Below, piece by piece: positions 42,887 through 51,420 of a DNA stretch of 64,000 nucleotides; position 1 is the stretch's first letter; the number at the start of each line of letters is the position of its first letter. The notes beneath the pieces are model-generated. The model saw only the letters and a list, made by a program, of their open reading frames with translations. It made no database searches and was not told the DNA's origin. Source of the DNA: JAFEBO01 sp036392375 (GTDB taxonomy: Bacteria > Planctomycetota > Phycisphaerae > Phycisphaerales > UBA1924); assembly GCA_036392375.1 (NCBI GenBank), contig DASVYC010000081.1:73010-137009 (forward strand), in the 5' to 3' direction. A program made the translations under genes and the position numbers.

Positions 42887-43183
42887 ATGAACGACGCCCT
42901 CGCCACAGCCCTCGCCCAGTTCGGCCTCGCCGGGTTTGTCGCCTGGATGTGGCTGACCGAACGCCGCGCCACGCAGACGCGCGAGAAGCAGATCGGCGAC
43001 CTGCACGATCGCCTGATGCAGGAACGCCGCGGCACCGATGCGCTGCTGGGGGCTCTTGAACGCAGCACCGCGGCGATGACGGCGTTGCAGGAGGGGCAGA
43101 AGAATCTGGCGGCAGCGATCGAGCGGCTGGCGGCGAAGGACGAGCGGGCATCGCGTCGATCCACCAAGCGGGATGCCGCGTAG
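42887..43183 (+). CDS. Holin-like small membrane protein
   Basis: 98 residues. One N-terminal membrane helix (LATALAQFGLAGFVAWMWLT) is followed by a charged coiled coil (EKQIGDLHDRLMQERRGTDA .. AAIERLAAKDERA). This BhlA/holin-like layout is common at the end of phage structural modules. The start lies directly against a repeat, with no clear ribosome site. Confidence 0.6.
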   Translation: MNDALATALAQFGLAGFVAWMWLTERRATQTREKQIGDLHDRLMQERRGTDALLGALERSTAAMTALQEGQKNLAAAIERLAAKDERASRRSTKRDAA

Positions 43184-43276
43184 AGAATCGCGGTAGCTTC
43201 CGAGCCGCGGGCTTCAGCCCGCGCGGGGGCACGTGCAAATGGTTGGGCGTAGCGTGCAGTAGACTGGCGACCATTC

Positions 43277-44089
43277 ATGGCCTTCCCGAGCGACAACCCC
43301 GACGTGCGATGCTTCCGTTGCGGCTACTCGCTCGCCGGGCTGAATGGCGACGCACTCTGCCCGGAATGCGCCTTCTCCGTGGCTGCGTCGCGGGACCCGA
43401 TCGGGATGCTCCAGCGCACGCTTCGCTCCGTGGGATTGAAGCGAGCGCGGCTTCGGAATGTGCTCTATGTCGACATCCCGGTACTGGTCTGTGCCGGCGC
43501 CGTCCTGCTTTCTGTACTCGCCGGGCCGAGCCTGGTGCTGGCGGTGTTGTCGGGCTCCGTGTTCTTGCTGGCGAGCTTCGTATCGAGTATCGCGGCGGTG
43601 TTGCTTGCGTCAGACACTGGCTCCGGAAGTCTTCGTCCGGTGCGGATTGAACGAGCCGCGACGACTCTCCAAGCGGTCGCTGCCTTGAGGTTGGTTCTTC
43701 TTGGTGTTGCCGTGGTGTCGTCGTACTTGCTTGTCGGAAAGGTGGGTGTGGCTGCGGGCGTGTTGTGGCTTGCTCTGGCCACGGTCGAACTCGTGTTGAG
43801 GGTTTGGTGGATCTCCGCGGTCGTGGACCACGACACCGTGGCAAACCAGCAGCGCTCCGCCGGGCTGTTCAGTGTCGCGTGGGTCTTTGGTGGGGTTTCC
43901 TGCACCATCGCCATAGTGTGGATGACGATCGCTTTGCTTGGCGTCGGACGTTCTCTTGGCGACCTGCTGGCGCTCGGGTGGTTGCTGTCATACGCCGCAC
44001 TGCTCATGATCACCATGGAACTGACCGATGTGGGCCGGACGTTCCTAGCTGGCGTGCCGGAGGGAGTGAAACATCCTGTTCAGAATTGA
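43277..44089 (+). CDS. Zinc-ribbon multi-pass membrane protein (paralogue 1)
   Basis: 270 residues. CFRCGYSLAGL..CPEC (Cys pairs at about 12/15 and 29/32) forms a short zinc ribbon, followed by about six membrane helices. The design is frequent in Planctomycetota and is of unknown function. The next gene is a paralogue. It is preceded near 43216 by a GCGGGCTTCAGCCCGC hairpin, outside the prophage remnant. Confidence 0.7.
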   Translation: MAFPSDNPDVRCFRCGYSLAGLNGDALCPECAFSVAASRDPIGMLQRTLRSVGLKRARLRNVLYVDIPVLVCAGAVLLSVLAGPSLVLAVLSGSVFLLASFVSSIAAVLLASDTGSGSLRPVRIERAATTLQAVAALRLVLLGVAVVSSYLLVGKVGVAAGVLWLALATVELVLRVWWISAVVDHDTVANQQRSAGLFSVAWVFGGVSCTIAIVWMTIALLGVGRSLGDLLALGWLLSYAALLMITMELTDVGRTFLAGVPEGVKHPVQN

Positions 44090-44140
44090 AAGAACGCACA
44101 GACGGCAATTGCCGCAGCTCCGGAAGCGCGGCACGGCAGC

Positions 44141-44902
44141 ATGAACGACGCACCAAAGAACTCCGATCTGCATTGCTTTCGCTGCGGATACTCGCTTGCG
44201 GGCATTCAATCGGACACGGTGTGTCCGGAGTGTGGCCTTGCCATCGCACGTTCTATCGAGGCAGCGCATCCGATGGCACCCAGGCGGATTGTGAGAACCC
44301 TCCGCACGATTGCCGCTCTCGATGTCGCGGTATTCGTCCTACCGATTGCGATCGCCTTCTTTGTCTACTCGGGCTTCGGCGGCGCACCAAGAGGTCCAGG
44401 AGTTGGCCTCACCGTGCTCGCTCTTTCGCCGATCGTTCGCAGTGCAATGCTGCTGTATCTTTTGTGGATCACGGCTCGGAGCTGGGCGAACCGCGGCGAT
44501 CGTGCGAAGTTGGTGGCCGTCTCTGTGGTGTGCGGACGAATCGCGACAACCGTGTGGCTGATCGCTGCTGAACTCTTCCAGCAGTTCAGTATTTCATCGC
44601 CAATCGCGTTGATCGCGTGCGTCTTCTTTGCCGCCTGCGAGGCGATGACGCGGCGGGTCTGGCTGCGGCGAGTGTCGCGAGCATTCGGCGGGCCAACGTC
44701 AGAGCACGTGCGATACCTTACACGCATCGCGTCGCTCGCGTCGTGGCCGTTGAACATTGCGGCGACGTTCGTTCTGCTCACGCTCTGGGATCGATCGGTT
44801 GAGTTCCTCGTGTTCCTTCCGATCGTCATCGTCGCGCATCTCGTTCATGCGTTCTGCCTCGGGTGTGCAACGTTTGCCTGTGCTGGGACAGTCCCTGATT
44901 GA
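44141..44902 (+). CDS. Zinc-ribbon multi-pass membrane protein (paralogue 2)
   Basis: 253 residues. HCFRCGYSLAGIQSDTVCPE opens with the same zinc ribbon as the preceding gene, and six or so membrane helices follow. The ribbon is strongly alike and the helices have diverged, so this is a tandem duplication with relaxed constraint outside the ribbon. The function is unknown. Confidence 0.7.
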   Translation: MNDAPKNSDLHCFRCGYSLAGIQSDTVCPECGLAIARSIEAAHPMAPRRIVRTLRTIAALDVAVFVLPIAIAFFVYSGFGGAPRGPGVGLTVLALSPIVRSAMLLYLLWITARSWANRGDRAKLVAVSVVCGRIATTVWLIAAELFQQFSISSPIALIACVFFAACEAMTRRVWLRRVSRAFGGPTSEHVRYLTRIASLASWPLNIAATFVLLTLWDRSVEFLVFLPIVIVAHLVHAFCLGCATFACAGTVPD

Positions 44903-44922
44903 CACGCCGCTAGAGTTGAACC

Positions 44923-45501
44923 ATGAGAACGCTGGTCATCACACTCTCGCTCGTCGGGATCGCGACGCTCTCCGCCTGCCGCGCTCCGGGTTCGCCCGAA
45001 GGCCTTCGCGCCCACAACGTCAATGTCGGCGGCTGGCCCTTTGTGCCCACCGCGATGCGGGTCTATCCGCTCACGCACTTGGAGCCCGCGTCCACCGAGA
45101 CCGTCGGCGGCAAGGAGACCAAGCGCGAGGCGCGGATCGTCGTGCACCTGGAGTTCAAGGACGCGTGGGGCGATGGCAGCAAGGCGGTCGGCCCGCTGAC
45201 GCTCTTTGTGTACGGGCCGCAGGATGGCAAGCCGGGCGCTGGTGGGGGGGCGAGCGTGCAGCAGCGGCGCTACGACATCGACCTCTCGGACCTGCGGCGG
45301 AACGCGGAGTTGTTTGATCCGGCGACGCGCACGTACCGCGTGCCGCTGGCGGGGTTGCCGGAGTGGCTGAACGAACTGTCGAGCCAGCCGGGGAAGGATG
45401 CGCTCGCAAGTGTGAAGGTGACGGTGCGGGCGGAGATGAAGTCGCCGCGTGCGGACGGGAGCCAGGCGATGCTGGTGGATGAGTATGTGGTGACGAAGTA
45501 A
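44923..45501 (+). CDS. Lipoprotein of unknown function
   Basis: 192 residues. The signal peptide ends in lipobox LSAC (Cys19). The mature protein has GWPFVPTAMRVYPLTHLEPA and ARIVVHLEFKDAWGDGSKAV, the pattern of a beta-sandwich extracytoplasmic domain. It follows 20 bases after the zinc-ribbon gene, so it may be cotranscribed. No family recognised. Confidence 0.6.
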   Translation: MRTLVITLSLVGIATLSACRAPGSPEGLRAHNVNVGGWPFVPTAMRVYPLTHLEPASTETVGGKETKREARIVVHLEFKDAWGDGSKAVGPLTLFVYGPQDGKPGAGGGASVQQRRYDIDLSDLRRNAELFDPATRTYRVPLAGLPEWLNELSSQPGKDALASVKVTVRAEMKSPRADGSQAMLVDEYVVTK

Positions 45502-45559
45502 GTGTGAGTCGTGCCATCCGTCCGCGGCTGCATTGAGCCGCGCGACCGATGCGGCTGGG

Positions 45560-45715
45560 TGGAGGCGCACACGGCGGCACCAGGTCGAGCCGTGCCGAGC
45601 CACGGCGGACTGGTGGCTCCCGGGTCGGAGCACGGCTCGCGCCCACGACCCTCCCGGTCTCGCCAAGCCTGGACGATACCTCCCCGCCGCGTGGGACGGG
45701 GAGGCGCGCAACCGA
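45560..45715. repeat. Intergenic hairpins with second 'CGGTCTCGCCAAGCCT' copy
   Basis: CCGGTCTCGCCAAGCCTGGA lies near 45655-45674, then CCTCCCCG-CCGCGTGGGA-CGGGGAGG (45680-45705) and GCGCG. The same order occurs at 20773-20826. An upstream imperfect palindrome around GAGCCGTGCCGAGCCACGG (45584-45602) is also present. Confidence 0.6.
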
Positions 45716-45744
45716 GTGACGTCGGGTGCATCCAACAATCTTGC

Positions 45745-46878
45745 ATGACGCGCACGCCGCAGAACTTGGTGGGGATGGACTACAGGGCCGCGGGGGCAGC
45801 GATGGCGTTCCGCGAGCCCATCATCGACATCCACACGCACATCCATGGCGCGGAGGCGACGAAGGTCTACGCCGCGGCGGCGCGGGCGTACAACGTGCGG
45901 CTCACGTACACGCAGACGCGCCCCGAAGAGATCGAGAGCGTGCAGCGCGTGCTGGGTGAGCGGGTGCGGTTCGTGGCGATCCCCAACTTCACGATCCCTG
46001 ACAAGGCGATCGCGTTCGGGCCCGGGTTCCTGGATTTGATCCGCGTGCTCGCGAGCGAGCACGGCTCGCGCATGATGAAGCTATGGAACGCGCCGCGGAC
46101 GTGCGACTGGTTCACCGGACCGGACCGCGACGACTACATCCAGCTCGACGGCAAGTGGCGGGTCGCCGCAGCGGACCTGGCGGTGAGCCTTGGCATGATG
46201 ATCAAGACGCACACGGGCGACCCGGACACGTGGTTCAACGCCCGGTACACCGATCGCGCGAAGTACGGCCTGAAGCGGGAGCATTACCGCGGCCTCGAAG
46301 TGATGCTGAAGCGGTATTCGCAGGTGCCGTGGATCGCGGCCCACATGGGCGGGTCGCCGGAGGACTTGGTGTTCCTCGATCAGTTGCTCGAGCGGCACGC
46401 GAACCTGCACCTGGACACGAGCGCGACGAAGTGGATCGTGCGCGAGTTGAGCAAGCACCCACACGACACAGTGCTGGCGTTCTTCGAGAAGTGGCAGGAC
46501 CGGATCATCTTCGGATCGGACATCGTGTCGATCGACGACCAGCTCGTGAAGAAGACGCCTGAGCAGCAGCGCATGAGCGTGATGAGCGATCTGGCGGATT
46601 CACCCCAGAGCGCGTTCGACCTGTACGCGAGCCGTTACTTCGCGCTGCGGACGATGCTCGAGGGTTGGGGGCCCACGGGTCTTTGCGAGGATCGCCCCAG
46701 CCCGATCGCCGACCCGGATCTCAAGATGTGCGAACCATCGAAGTACGACGAGTGGTCGAGCCCGACGCTGCGGGGGTTCGCTTTGCCCCGGGAGATTCTG
46801 GAGAAGGTGTACTACAAGAACGCGGAGCGGGTGGTGATCGGCTGGGAGCGGGGGACGTGGAAGGCAAACAGTAAATAG
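45745..46878 (+). CDS. Amidohydrolase (Amidohydro_2 family)
   Basis: 377 residues. A metal-dependent hydrolase of the TIM-barrel amidohydrolase superfamily. DIHTHIHG gives the HxH pair, IKTHTGDPD and AAHMGGSPED give further His ligands, and FGSDIVSIDD gives the catalytic Asp. The ending VYYKNAERVVIG is usual for family members acting on decarboxylation or lactone-type substrates. The ATG at 45745 is the first start after the repeat-bearing gap. Substrate not predicted. Confidence 0.82.
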   Translation: MTRTPQNLVGMDYRAAGAAMAFREPIIDIHTHIHGAEATKVYAAAARAYNVRLTYTQTRPEEIESVQRVLGERVRFVAIPNFTIPDKAIAFGPGFLDLIRVLASEHGSRMMKLWNAPRTCDWFTGPDRDDYIQLDGKWRVAAADLAVSLGMMIKTHTGDPDTWFNARYTDRAKYGLKREHYRGLEVMLKRYSQVPWIAAHMGGSPEDLVFLDQLLERHANLHLDTSATKWIVRELSKHPHDTVLAFFEKWQDRIIFGSDIVSIDDQLVKKTPEQQRMSVMSDLADSPQSAFDLYASRYFALRTMLEGWGPTGLCEDRPSPIADPDLKMCEPSKYDEWSSPTLRGFALPREILEKVYYKNAERVVIGWERGTWKANSK

Positions 46879-46956
46879 CAAATGGCAAATGGGCACAGCG
46901 TGCGCAACGGGTCCGCCGCTCCGCGTTCTCTCTCGATCGCGACGCCAGCAACGTAG

Positions 46957-47862
46957 CTACTGCGGCGGATTCTCCAGCGGCTTGCGGACCACGCGATCGG
47001 GGAACTGGTCGAGCCGCGCCTCGGACCAACGCTTGCTCGCGGCGTGGCCGTCCTGGTAGACGTAGTTCGCGGTGCGCTTGTGGCGGTTGTGCTTGATCCA
47101 GCCTTCGTTGGCGTACGTGCCTTCGCCCCAGCGGACCAACGCGGCTTCGCCGACCCAGGAGTCGTAGTCGTCTTGGGTGACCGAGCCGTACTCCTCGTTG
47201 TCGGGGGCGTTCATGGCCTCGCTGTTGCGTTCGGAGAACATGATGAGGCTTTGGTTGGCCATGGTGTTGGCGGCGGCGTCGGTGGCGAAGCCGCGGAGGG
47301 CGCGTTCGAGGGCGAAACGGGCGGACTTGTGTGTGAAGACTGAGTTGAGGAGGTAGCTCTGGATGTTGAGACCCCGCTCTTCCGCGATCGCTTGCTCGCT
47401 GTCGGGCGGCGCGACCTGCGAGGTTTCGGTGATCGCGCCGTTGTACTCGACGAGGTTGGTGGCGAGTTTCATCGAGCGGGGCGCGGTGTCGGAAGGACAG
47501 AAGCCGATCTCGCGCGAGCCCATGTAGGGATAGAAGAAGATGGCCCAGGGCTTTTCGGCTTCGCTGTGGCCCATCCCGCCGCCGGCGCAGGCTTCGGGCG
47601 TTGGAGGCAGTGTGTCGACCTGTGTGCCGTCGTCGAGGACCCAGCCTTCGTGATGGTGGAACATTTCGCCCTTGTTGGAGTCCATGTACATACGCGCGGC
47701 GATGCCGATCTGGCGCTGGTTGGCGAGGCACTTGGTCTGGCGTGCGGCCTGGCGCGCGGCACCGAGCGATGGGAGCAGGATGCCGATCAGAAGCGCGATG
47801 ATGGCGATGACGACGAGCAGTTCGATCAGAGTGAAGGCGCGTTGCGTCGTTCGAGCGTGCAT
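46957..47862 (-). CDS. Type II pseudopilin-like protein (DUF1559-type, planctomycete)
   Basis: 301 residues. The N-terminal AFTLIELLVVIAIIALLIGI is a prepilin cleavage/methylation signal (Phe+1, Glu+5), followed by LPSLGAARQAARQTKCLANQ RQIG. In Planctomycetota this precedes a large secreted domain. Here the domain carries FFYPYMGSREIGFCPSD and ends YVYQDGHAASKRW (an H-x-G motif common to this group). It is processed and assembled by a type II secretion/pilus system that is not encoded here. Confidence 0.88.
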   Translation of the reverse strand: MHARTTQRAFTLIELLVVIAIIALLIGILLPSLGAARQAARQTKCLANQRQIGIAARMYMDSNKGEMFHHHEGWVLDDGTQVDTLPPTPEACAGGGMGHSEAEKPWAIFFYPYMGSREIGFCPSDTAPRSMKLATNLVEYNGAITETSQVAPPDSEQAIAEERGLNIQSYLLNSVFTHKSARFALERALRGFATDAAANTMANQSLIMFSERNSEAMNAPDNEEYGSVTQDDYDSWVGEAALVRWGEGTYANEGWIKHNRHKRTANYVYQDGHAASKRWSEARLDQFPDRVVRKPLENPPQ

Positions 47863-47898
47863 GGCAGGCTCCTGGTGTCGGGCGGGTTGCCCCTGGAT

Positions 47899-48729
47899 TC
47901 AGCGGGTGTTGTTCTTGCTCGGGGTCAGATCGAATGTGAGTGTCGCCCACAGGCTTTCCCAGTCGCAATCGGGTGCCGGGGGTTCGACCGCGGTCATGCG
48001 GACGCTGGCGATCATCCAGAAGCCGGGTTGGTCGAGTTTGAACGTGACTTGGCCTTGGTCGTTGGTTCGTTCGGAGAGCCACTCGCCCGGGTGATCGCGG
48101 TTGGTGGCGCGGACGAGCGCGTTGGCCGCGGGCTTGCCGTCGGCGAGCAGAGTGACGGTGAGCCCGTCCCCCGCGGCGAGGGCGTATGGGTTCTGGGTCG
48201 GGATGAGTTCGAGCGGGAAACCGAAGGAGTGGTCGAAACCGGAGCCGCGGTCGTCGCCCACGCTGATGAGCGTCTTGGCGCAGCGCGAGTAGCGTTCGCG
48301 GCCGGGCACGTCGGACTTGCCCTTGCGGGCCTCGAGCGCGTTGTCGAGGCCTTCCTCTTTGAGGTACGCGTCGAACTTCGGGCCGTCGAGCGTGATCATC
48401 GTGTTGCGGCTGCGGTATCCGACGGCGTAGGTGCCGGGCTTGGCGAGTTGGACGATGCCGGCGGGGTCGTTGCCGTCGATGCCGAGGATGGGCTGCGCTG
48501 CCGCGCCGCCTCCGGCAATCTCGAAGCGGTCGAGCTTGGTGGGATCGCGGGGGCGCGACTCGCCGGGGAAGCCGTCGCCGACCATGGTGCTGATCTTGAC
48601 GGTGGCGCCGGCGGGGACGCGGAGCGCGTCGGCCTGGAGCCAGAACTCGTGCGCGAGCGAGATGGTCGCGAGGGCGCCAAGGGAGAGGCAGGCCAAGAGC
48701 GAGGCGATGCGGCGGGCGGCGGATGGCAT
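47899..48729 (-). CDS. DUF4198 domain exported protein
   Basis: 276 residues. The signal peptide ends in ISLAHEFWLQ; a His near the mature N-terminus, then FWLQAD, is typical of DUF4198/NikM-like proteins that follow nickel or cobalt uptake systems or occur as solitary periplasmic proteins. DRDHPGEWLSERTNDQGQVT and FKLDQPGFWMI is the typical Ig-like ending. The ATG at 48729 is chosen for the signal peptide. It is 37 bases upstream of the pseudopilin gene on the same strand. Confidence 0.78.
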   Translation of the reverse strand: MPSAARRIASLLACLSLGALATISLAHEFWLQADALRVPAGATVKISTMVGDGFPGESRPRDPTKLDRFEIAGGGAAAQPILGIDGNDPAGIVQLAKPGTYAVGYRSRNTMITLDGPKFDAYLKEEGLDNALEARKGKSDVPGRERYSRCAKTLISVGDDRGSGFDHSFGFPLELIPTQNPYALAAGDGLTVTLLADGKPAANALVRATNRDHPGEWLSERTNDQGQVTFKLDQPGFWMIASVRMTAVEPPAPDCDWESLWATLTFDLTPSKNNTR

Positions 48730-48830
48730 GGGAGGTTGCTCCGAAGAGGGCGGCTTGGAAAGCGTCGTGCGAGTTTTCGCTCGCACGACGCGGCGCGGGA
48801 TGGCCTCACGTGAGGCGATGGAGAACGAGA

Positions 48831-50366
48831 TCAGCGCTTCAGCACGAAGCCGTTGTTCTTGACCGGGGCGTCTTCGATCTGCAGGCCGGTGAGCGTGCTG
48901 CCGCCGCTGTTGCCGGCGATGGGGGCGCGGAGGTAGGGGAACTGGTTGTCGAAGAAGGAGTCGTCGAGGTAGGCGCCGTCGTTGAGCGGGAGCGTGCCGC
49001 CGGGGGCGCAGCCGTTGGCTTGGCCGGCATCAGGATACAGGACGCCCATGACGACGCGGAGCGCGGCGTCGACGATGTCGTCGCCGGGGCGACGGCCGTT
49101 GGGGAAGCCGGCGACGTCGCCTCCAACAACGCCGAGGCGGTTCTGCATGCCCTTGGGCTTGGTGGGGAACGCAGCGGTGTTGGTGTTGAGGCGGAGCATC
49201 TCCGACGCGACGACGTTCTGCGGCTGATTCACGCCGGGGACGCCGGTGAGGAAGACTGTGACGAGGTCGTTGCGGGGCAGGCAGGGGGCCTGCACGCCGT
49301 AAATGCTCTGGAGGATGGCGGGGAAGGTGGGGTTGGTGACGTAGGTGAGGAACTGGCCGTCGCCGGTGGGGATGCTGGCGTTGAAGCGGTCCTTGTCACG
49401 CAGGCCGATGACGAGCTCGTTCACCAGCGGCATGCCGAGGCGTGAGACCTGGACCCACGAGCCGCTGTAGGTGGCGGGCTTGCCGAAGGTGGGCGTGGGG
49501 GTGAGCACGCGGGCGCGGGGAAGGCTGGCGCTGGTCCAGCCGCCGATGACGGTGTCCGGCGAGCCGTCGCGGAGGTAGCTGGCGGGGATCTCGATGGCGA
49601 AGGTGGTGATGTTCTTGTCGGCGAGCACGTCGCTGCGGCTGTTGTCGGCGCCGAGCGGGTTGAAGTTGGCGAGGTCGAAGATCTCACCGAGGTTGACCAC
49701 GAACGGGTCCTTGCGCTGGCCGACGAACATGCGGCCTTGCAGCGACGAGCCGGGGAGGTTGATGGTGTAGATGTGGGTGCGGGCGTAGTTCTCGTAGTTG
49801 GGGATGGACTTGGTGCCGATGTTGTCCACCGGCTTGCGGAAGACGGAGGAGTTGGTCGAGGCATCGGTGACGGGGGCGGCGGCGCCGGTGTAGCGATCGC
49901 CGCGGATGACGTACATGCTGTAGGTCTCGACGACGTTCAGCCCGGCGTTGTCGGCCGCGGATGGCCCGATGGGGGCGAAGTTGGCGAGCGGGATGGGGAC
50001 CATGACGCCGCCGATGTTGAGCGCGACATCGCGGTTGGTGTTGGCGACGCCGAAGGAGAAGGTGAGGTCTTCCTTGCCGTTGCCGTTGTTGTCGATGTGA
50101 ATCTGGTAGAGGGCGCTGGGGTCGAGGGTGAAGAAGTTGGGGCCGCCGTAGGGGTCCTGGAGCGGGTAGTAGTCGGCGACGATGGTGACGAAGCCCTCGC
50201 GCCCGGGCTCGTAGCTGTTGAACATGTAGAAGTCGGTGGCGTCGGCCTTGGGAATGGACTTGATGAACGGGGCTTCGCCGTGGCTGGAGGCGAGGGCGGT
50301 GCCGGCGCAGGCACAGAGTGCGGCGGCGGCAGAGATCGAGAGAACGCGGAGGAGTCGGGTGTGCAT
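48831..50366 (-). CDS. DUF4331 family secreted protein
   Basis: 511 residues with signal peptide (CACAGTALASSHGEAP). The family hallmarks are SHGEAPFIKSIPKADATDFY MF at the mature start, the LDPSALYQIHIDNNGNGKED type of calcium-like loop, and NPTFPAILQSIYG. DUF4331 proteins are large exported proteins of unknown enzymatic role, often with a heme or metal context in other bacteria. The C-terminus has FFDNQFPYLRAPIAGN, a conserved end. Confidence 0.85.
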   Translation of the reverse strand: MHTRLLRVLSISAAAALCACAGTALASSHGEAPFIKSIPKADATDFYMFNSYEPGREGFVTIVADYYPLQDPYGGPNFFTLDPSALYQIHIDNNGNGKEDLTFSFGVANTNRDVALNIGGVMVPIPLANFAPIGPSAADNAGLNVVETYSMYVIRGDRYTGAAAPVTDASTNSSVFRKPVDNIGTKSIPNYENYARTHIYTINLPGSSLQGRMFVGQRKDPFVVNLGEIFDLANFNPLGADNSRSDVLADKNITTFAIEIPASYLRDGSPDTVIGGWTSASLPRARVLTPTPTFGKPATYSGSWVQVSRLGMPLVNELVIGLRDKDRFNASIPTGDGQFLTYVTNPTFPAILQSIYGVQAPCLPRNDLVTVFLTGVPGVNQPQNVVASEMLRLNTNTAAFPTKPKGMQNRLGVVGGDVAGFPNGRRPGDDIVDAALRVVMGVLYPDAGQANGCAPGGTLPLNDGAYLDDSFFDNQFPYLRAPIAGNSGGSTLTGLQIEDAPVKNNGFVLKR

Positions 50367-50429
50367 GAGCAGAGTCCTTTGAGTTCGTTGTGAACGGGAA
50401 GGTGTGAGATGACTGACGCCCTCGCGCGA

Positions 50430-51113
50430 TCAGGCGCGGCGGCGACGGGCGGCGAACATGCCCGCGAGCGACAACGCGGCGAGCGAGCCGGGGGTGGGGA
50501 TGGTGATGTTCAATGTGTACTCGCCGCCGTCGATTTGCACGCCGCTGCGGGCGAACGAGTCGTCGCCGAGGGTGGCGTCGCCGAACGCGAAGCCGCCGAA
50601 GCCGTTGTCGGGGCGCTGGAGTTCGTTGAATATGGAACCGGAGAACGACGCGTTCGCGCTGTTGCGGCCGCTGGTAATAGCGATGAAGTACGAACCGGCG
50701 CTGAGGTTGAACGAACCGAGGAAGGAGTCGAGGGCGGAGCCGCCGAGATGCTGGGCGTCGTCGTTGTCGCCGAGGAGTGTGCCGTCGGAGCGGAAGAGGG
50801 CGAGGTAGGTGTCGAGGCCGTTGGTGGTGTTGGTGGTGCTGAAGTGGGCGATGCCGCCGGAGGTGGAGAAGGAGAAGAAATCGATGTCGTCGCCGCCGAG
50901 CCGGCCGCGGACGCTTGCGGTGGGGAGCGCGCCGAAGACGTCGGGGCTGTTGTTCGCGGTGAACGAGGCGGCGGCGATGTTCTGGGCCGAGGCGCGGGTG
51001 TTGTTGGACGCGAAGCCGTTGTTCTCGTTCTCGATGGCGTTTCCGGCGAGCGCGATCGGCGCGAGCAGCGGCGTGAGGAAGACCCAAAGTCGAGCGTGTT
51101 CTTGTGGTCGCAT
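50430..51113 (-). CDS. PEP-CTERM-like sorted exported protein
   Basis: 227 residues. The signal peptide is PLLAPIALAGNAIE. The body is a pre-peptidase/DVUA0089-like beta domain (GGDDIDFFSFSTSGGIAHFS .. FLGSFNLSAGSYFIAITSG). The C-terminal tail TPGSLAALSLAGMFAARRRR A is a PEP-CTERM-type sorting signal: a Pro-rich lead, a hydrophobic helix and an Arg cluster. AGGAG lies before ATG 51113. It is the first of a row of exported proteins on this strand. Confidence 0.8.
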   Translation of the reverse strand: MRPQEHARLWVFLTPLLAPIALAGNAIENENNGFASNNTRASAQNIAAASFTANNSPDVFGALPTASVRGRLGGDDIDFFSFSTSGGIAHFSTTNTTNGLDTYLALFRSDGTLLGDNDDAQHLGGSALDSFLGSFNLSAGSYFIAITSGRNSANASFSGSIFNELQRPDNGFGGFAFGDATLGDDSFARSGVQIDGGEYTLNITIPTPGSLAALSLAGMFAARRRRA

Positions 51114-51420
51114 GCGAGGCTCCTGAAAACGGGAGGGCGTTTGGGGGAATGGGAACGCGGTCTCTCTCTCCCGAGCGGGGCGTGGCGACGTCTGCCGGCC
51201 GCGGATTGGTCGGTGGTCGTCGGTGGATTGTCTTGAGACCCTCCGCGAGACTTCCGAAGGGCGCAACGTTGCAGATTTTGATGTGCGCGGATTTGCTGTG
51301 GATGATGCGTCGTCGGTCGCGCTCGGAGCCGTCAAGCCGCGGGGACCACAACGCTTCAAAAGCAACCGCGGCGTCCCATGGGACGCCGCGGCGGGAAGAA
51401 GTCGGCATGTGGGGCGCCGG

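Larger units (their letters stand above)
25694..43183 (+). mobile_element. Prophage remnant / domesticated head-tail gene cluster, itself interrupted
   Basis: Plus-strand genes in phage order: portal, scaffold-like, major capsid (split), connector-like, two tail-like proteins, holin-like. Without the 11.5-kb insertion it spans about 6 kb. Terminase, prohead protease, tape measure, baseplate and lysis enzymes are missing, so it cannot be an autonomous phage. Several of its gaps contain dispersed repeats, which fits an old, non-mobile remnant. The ends are set by gene content, not by attachment sites. Confidence 0.65.
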
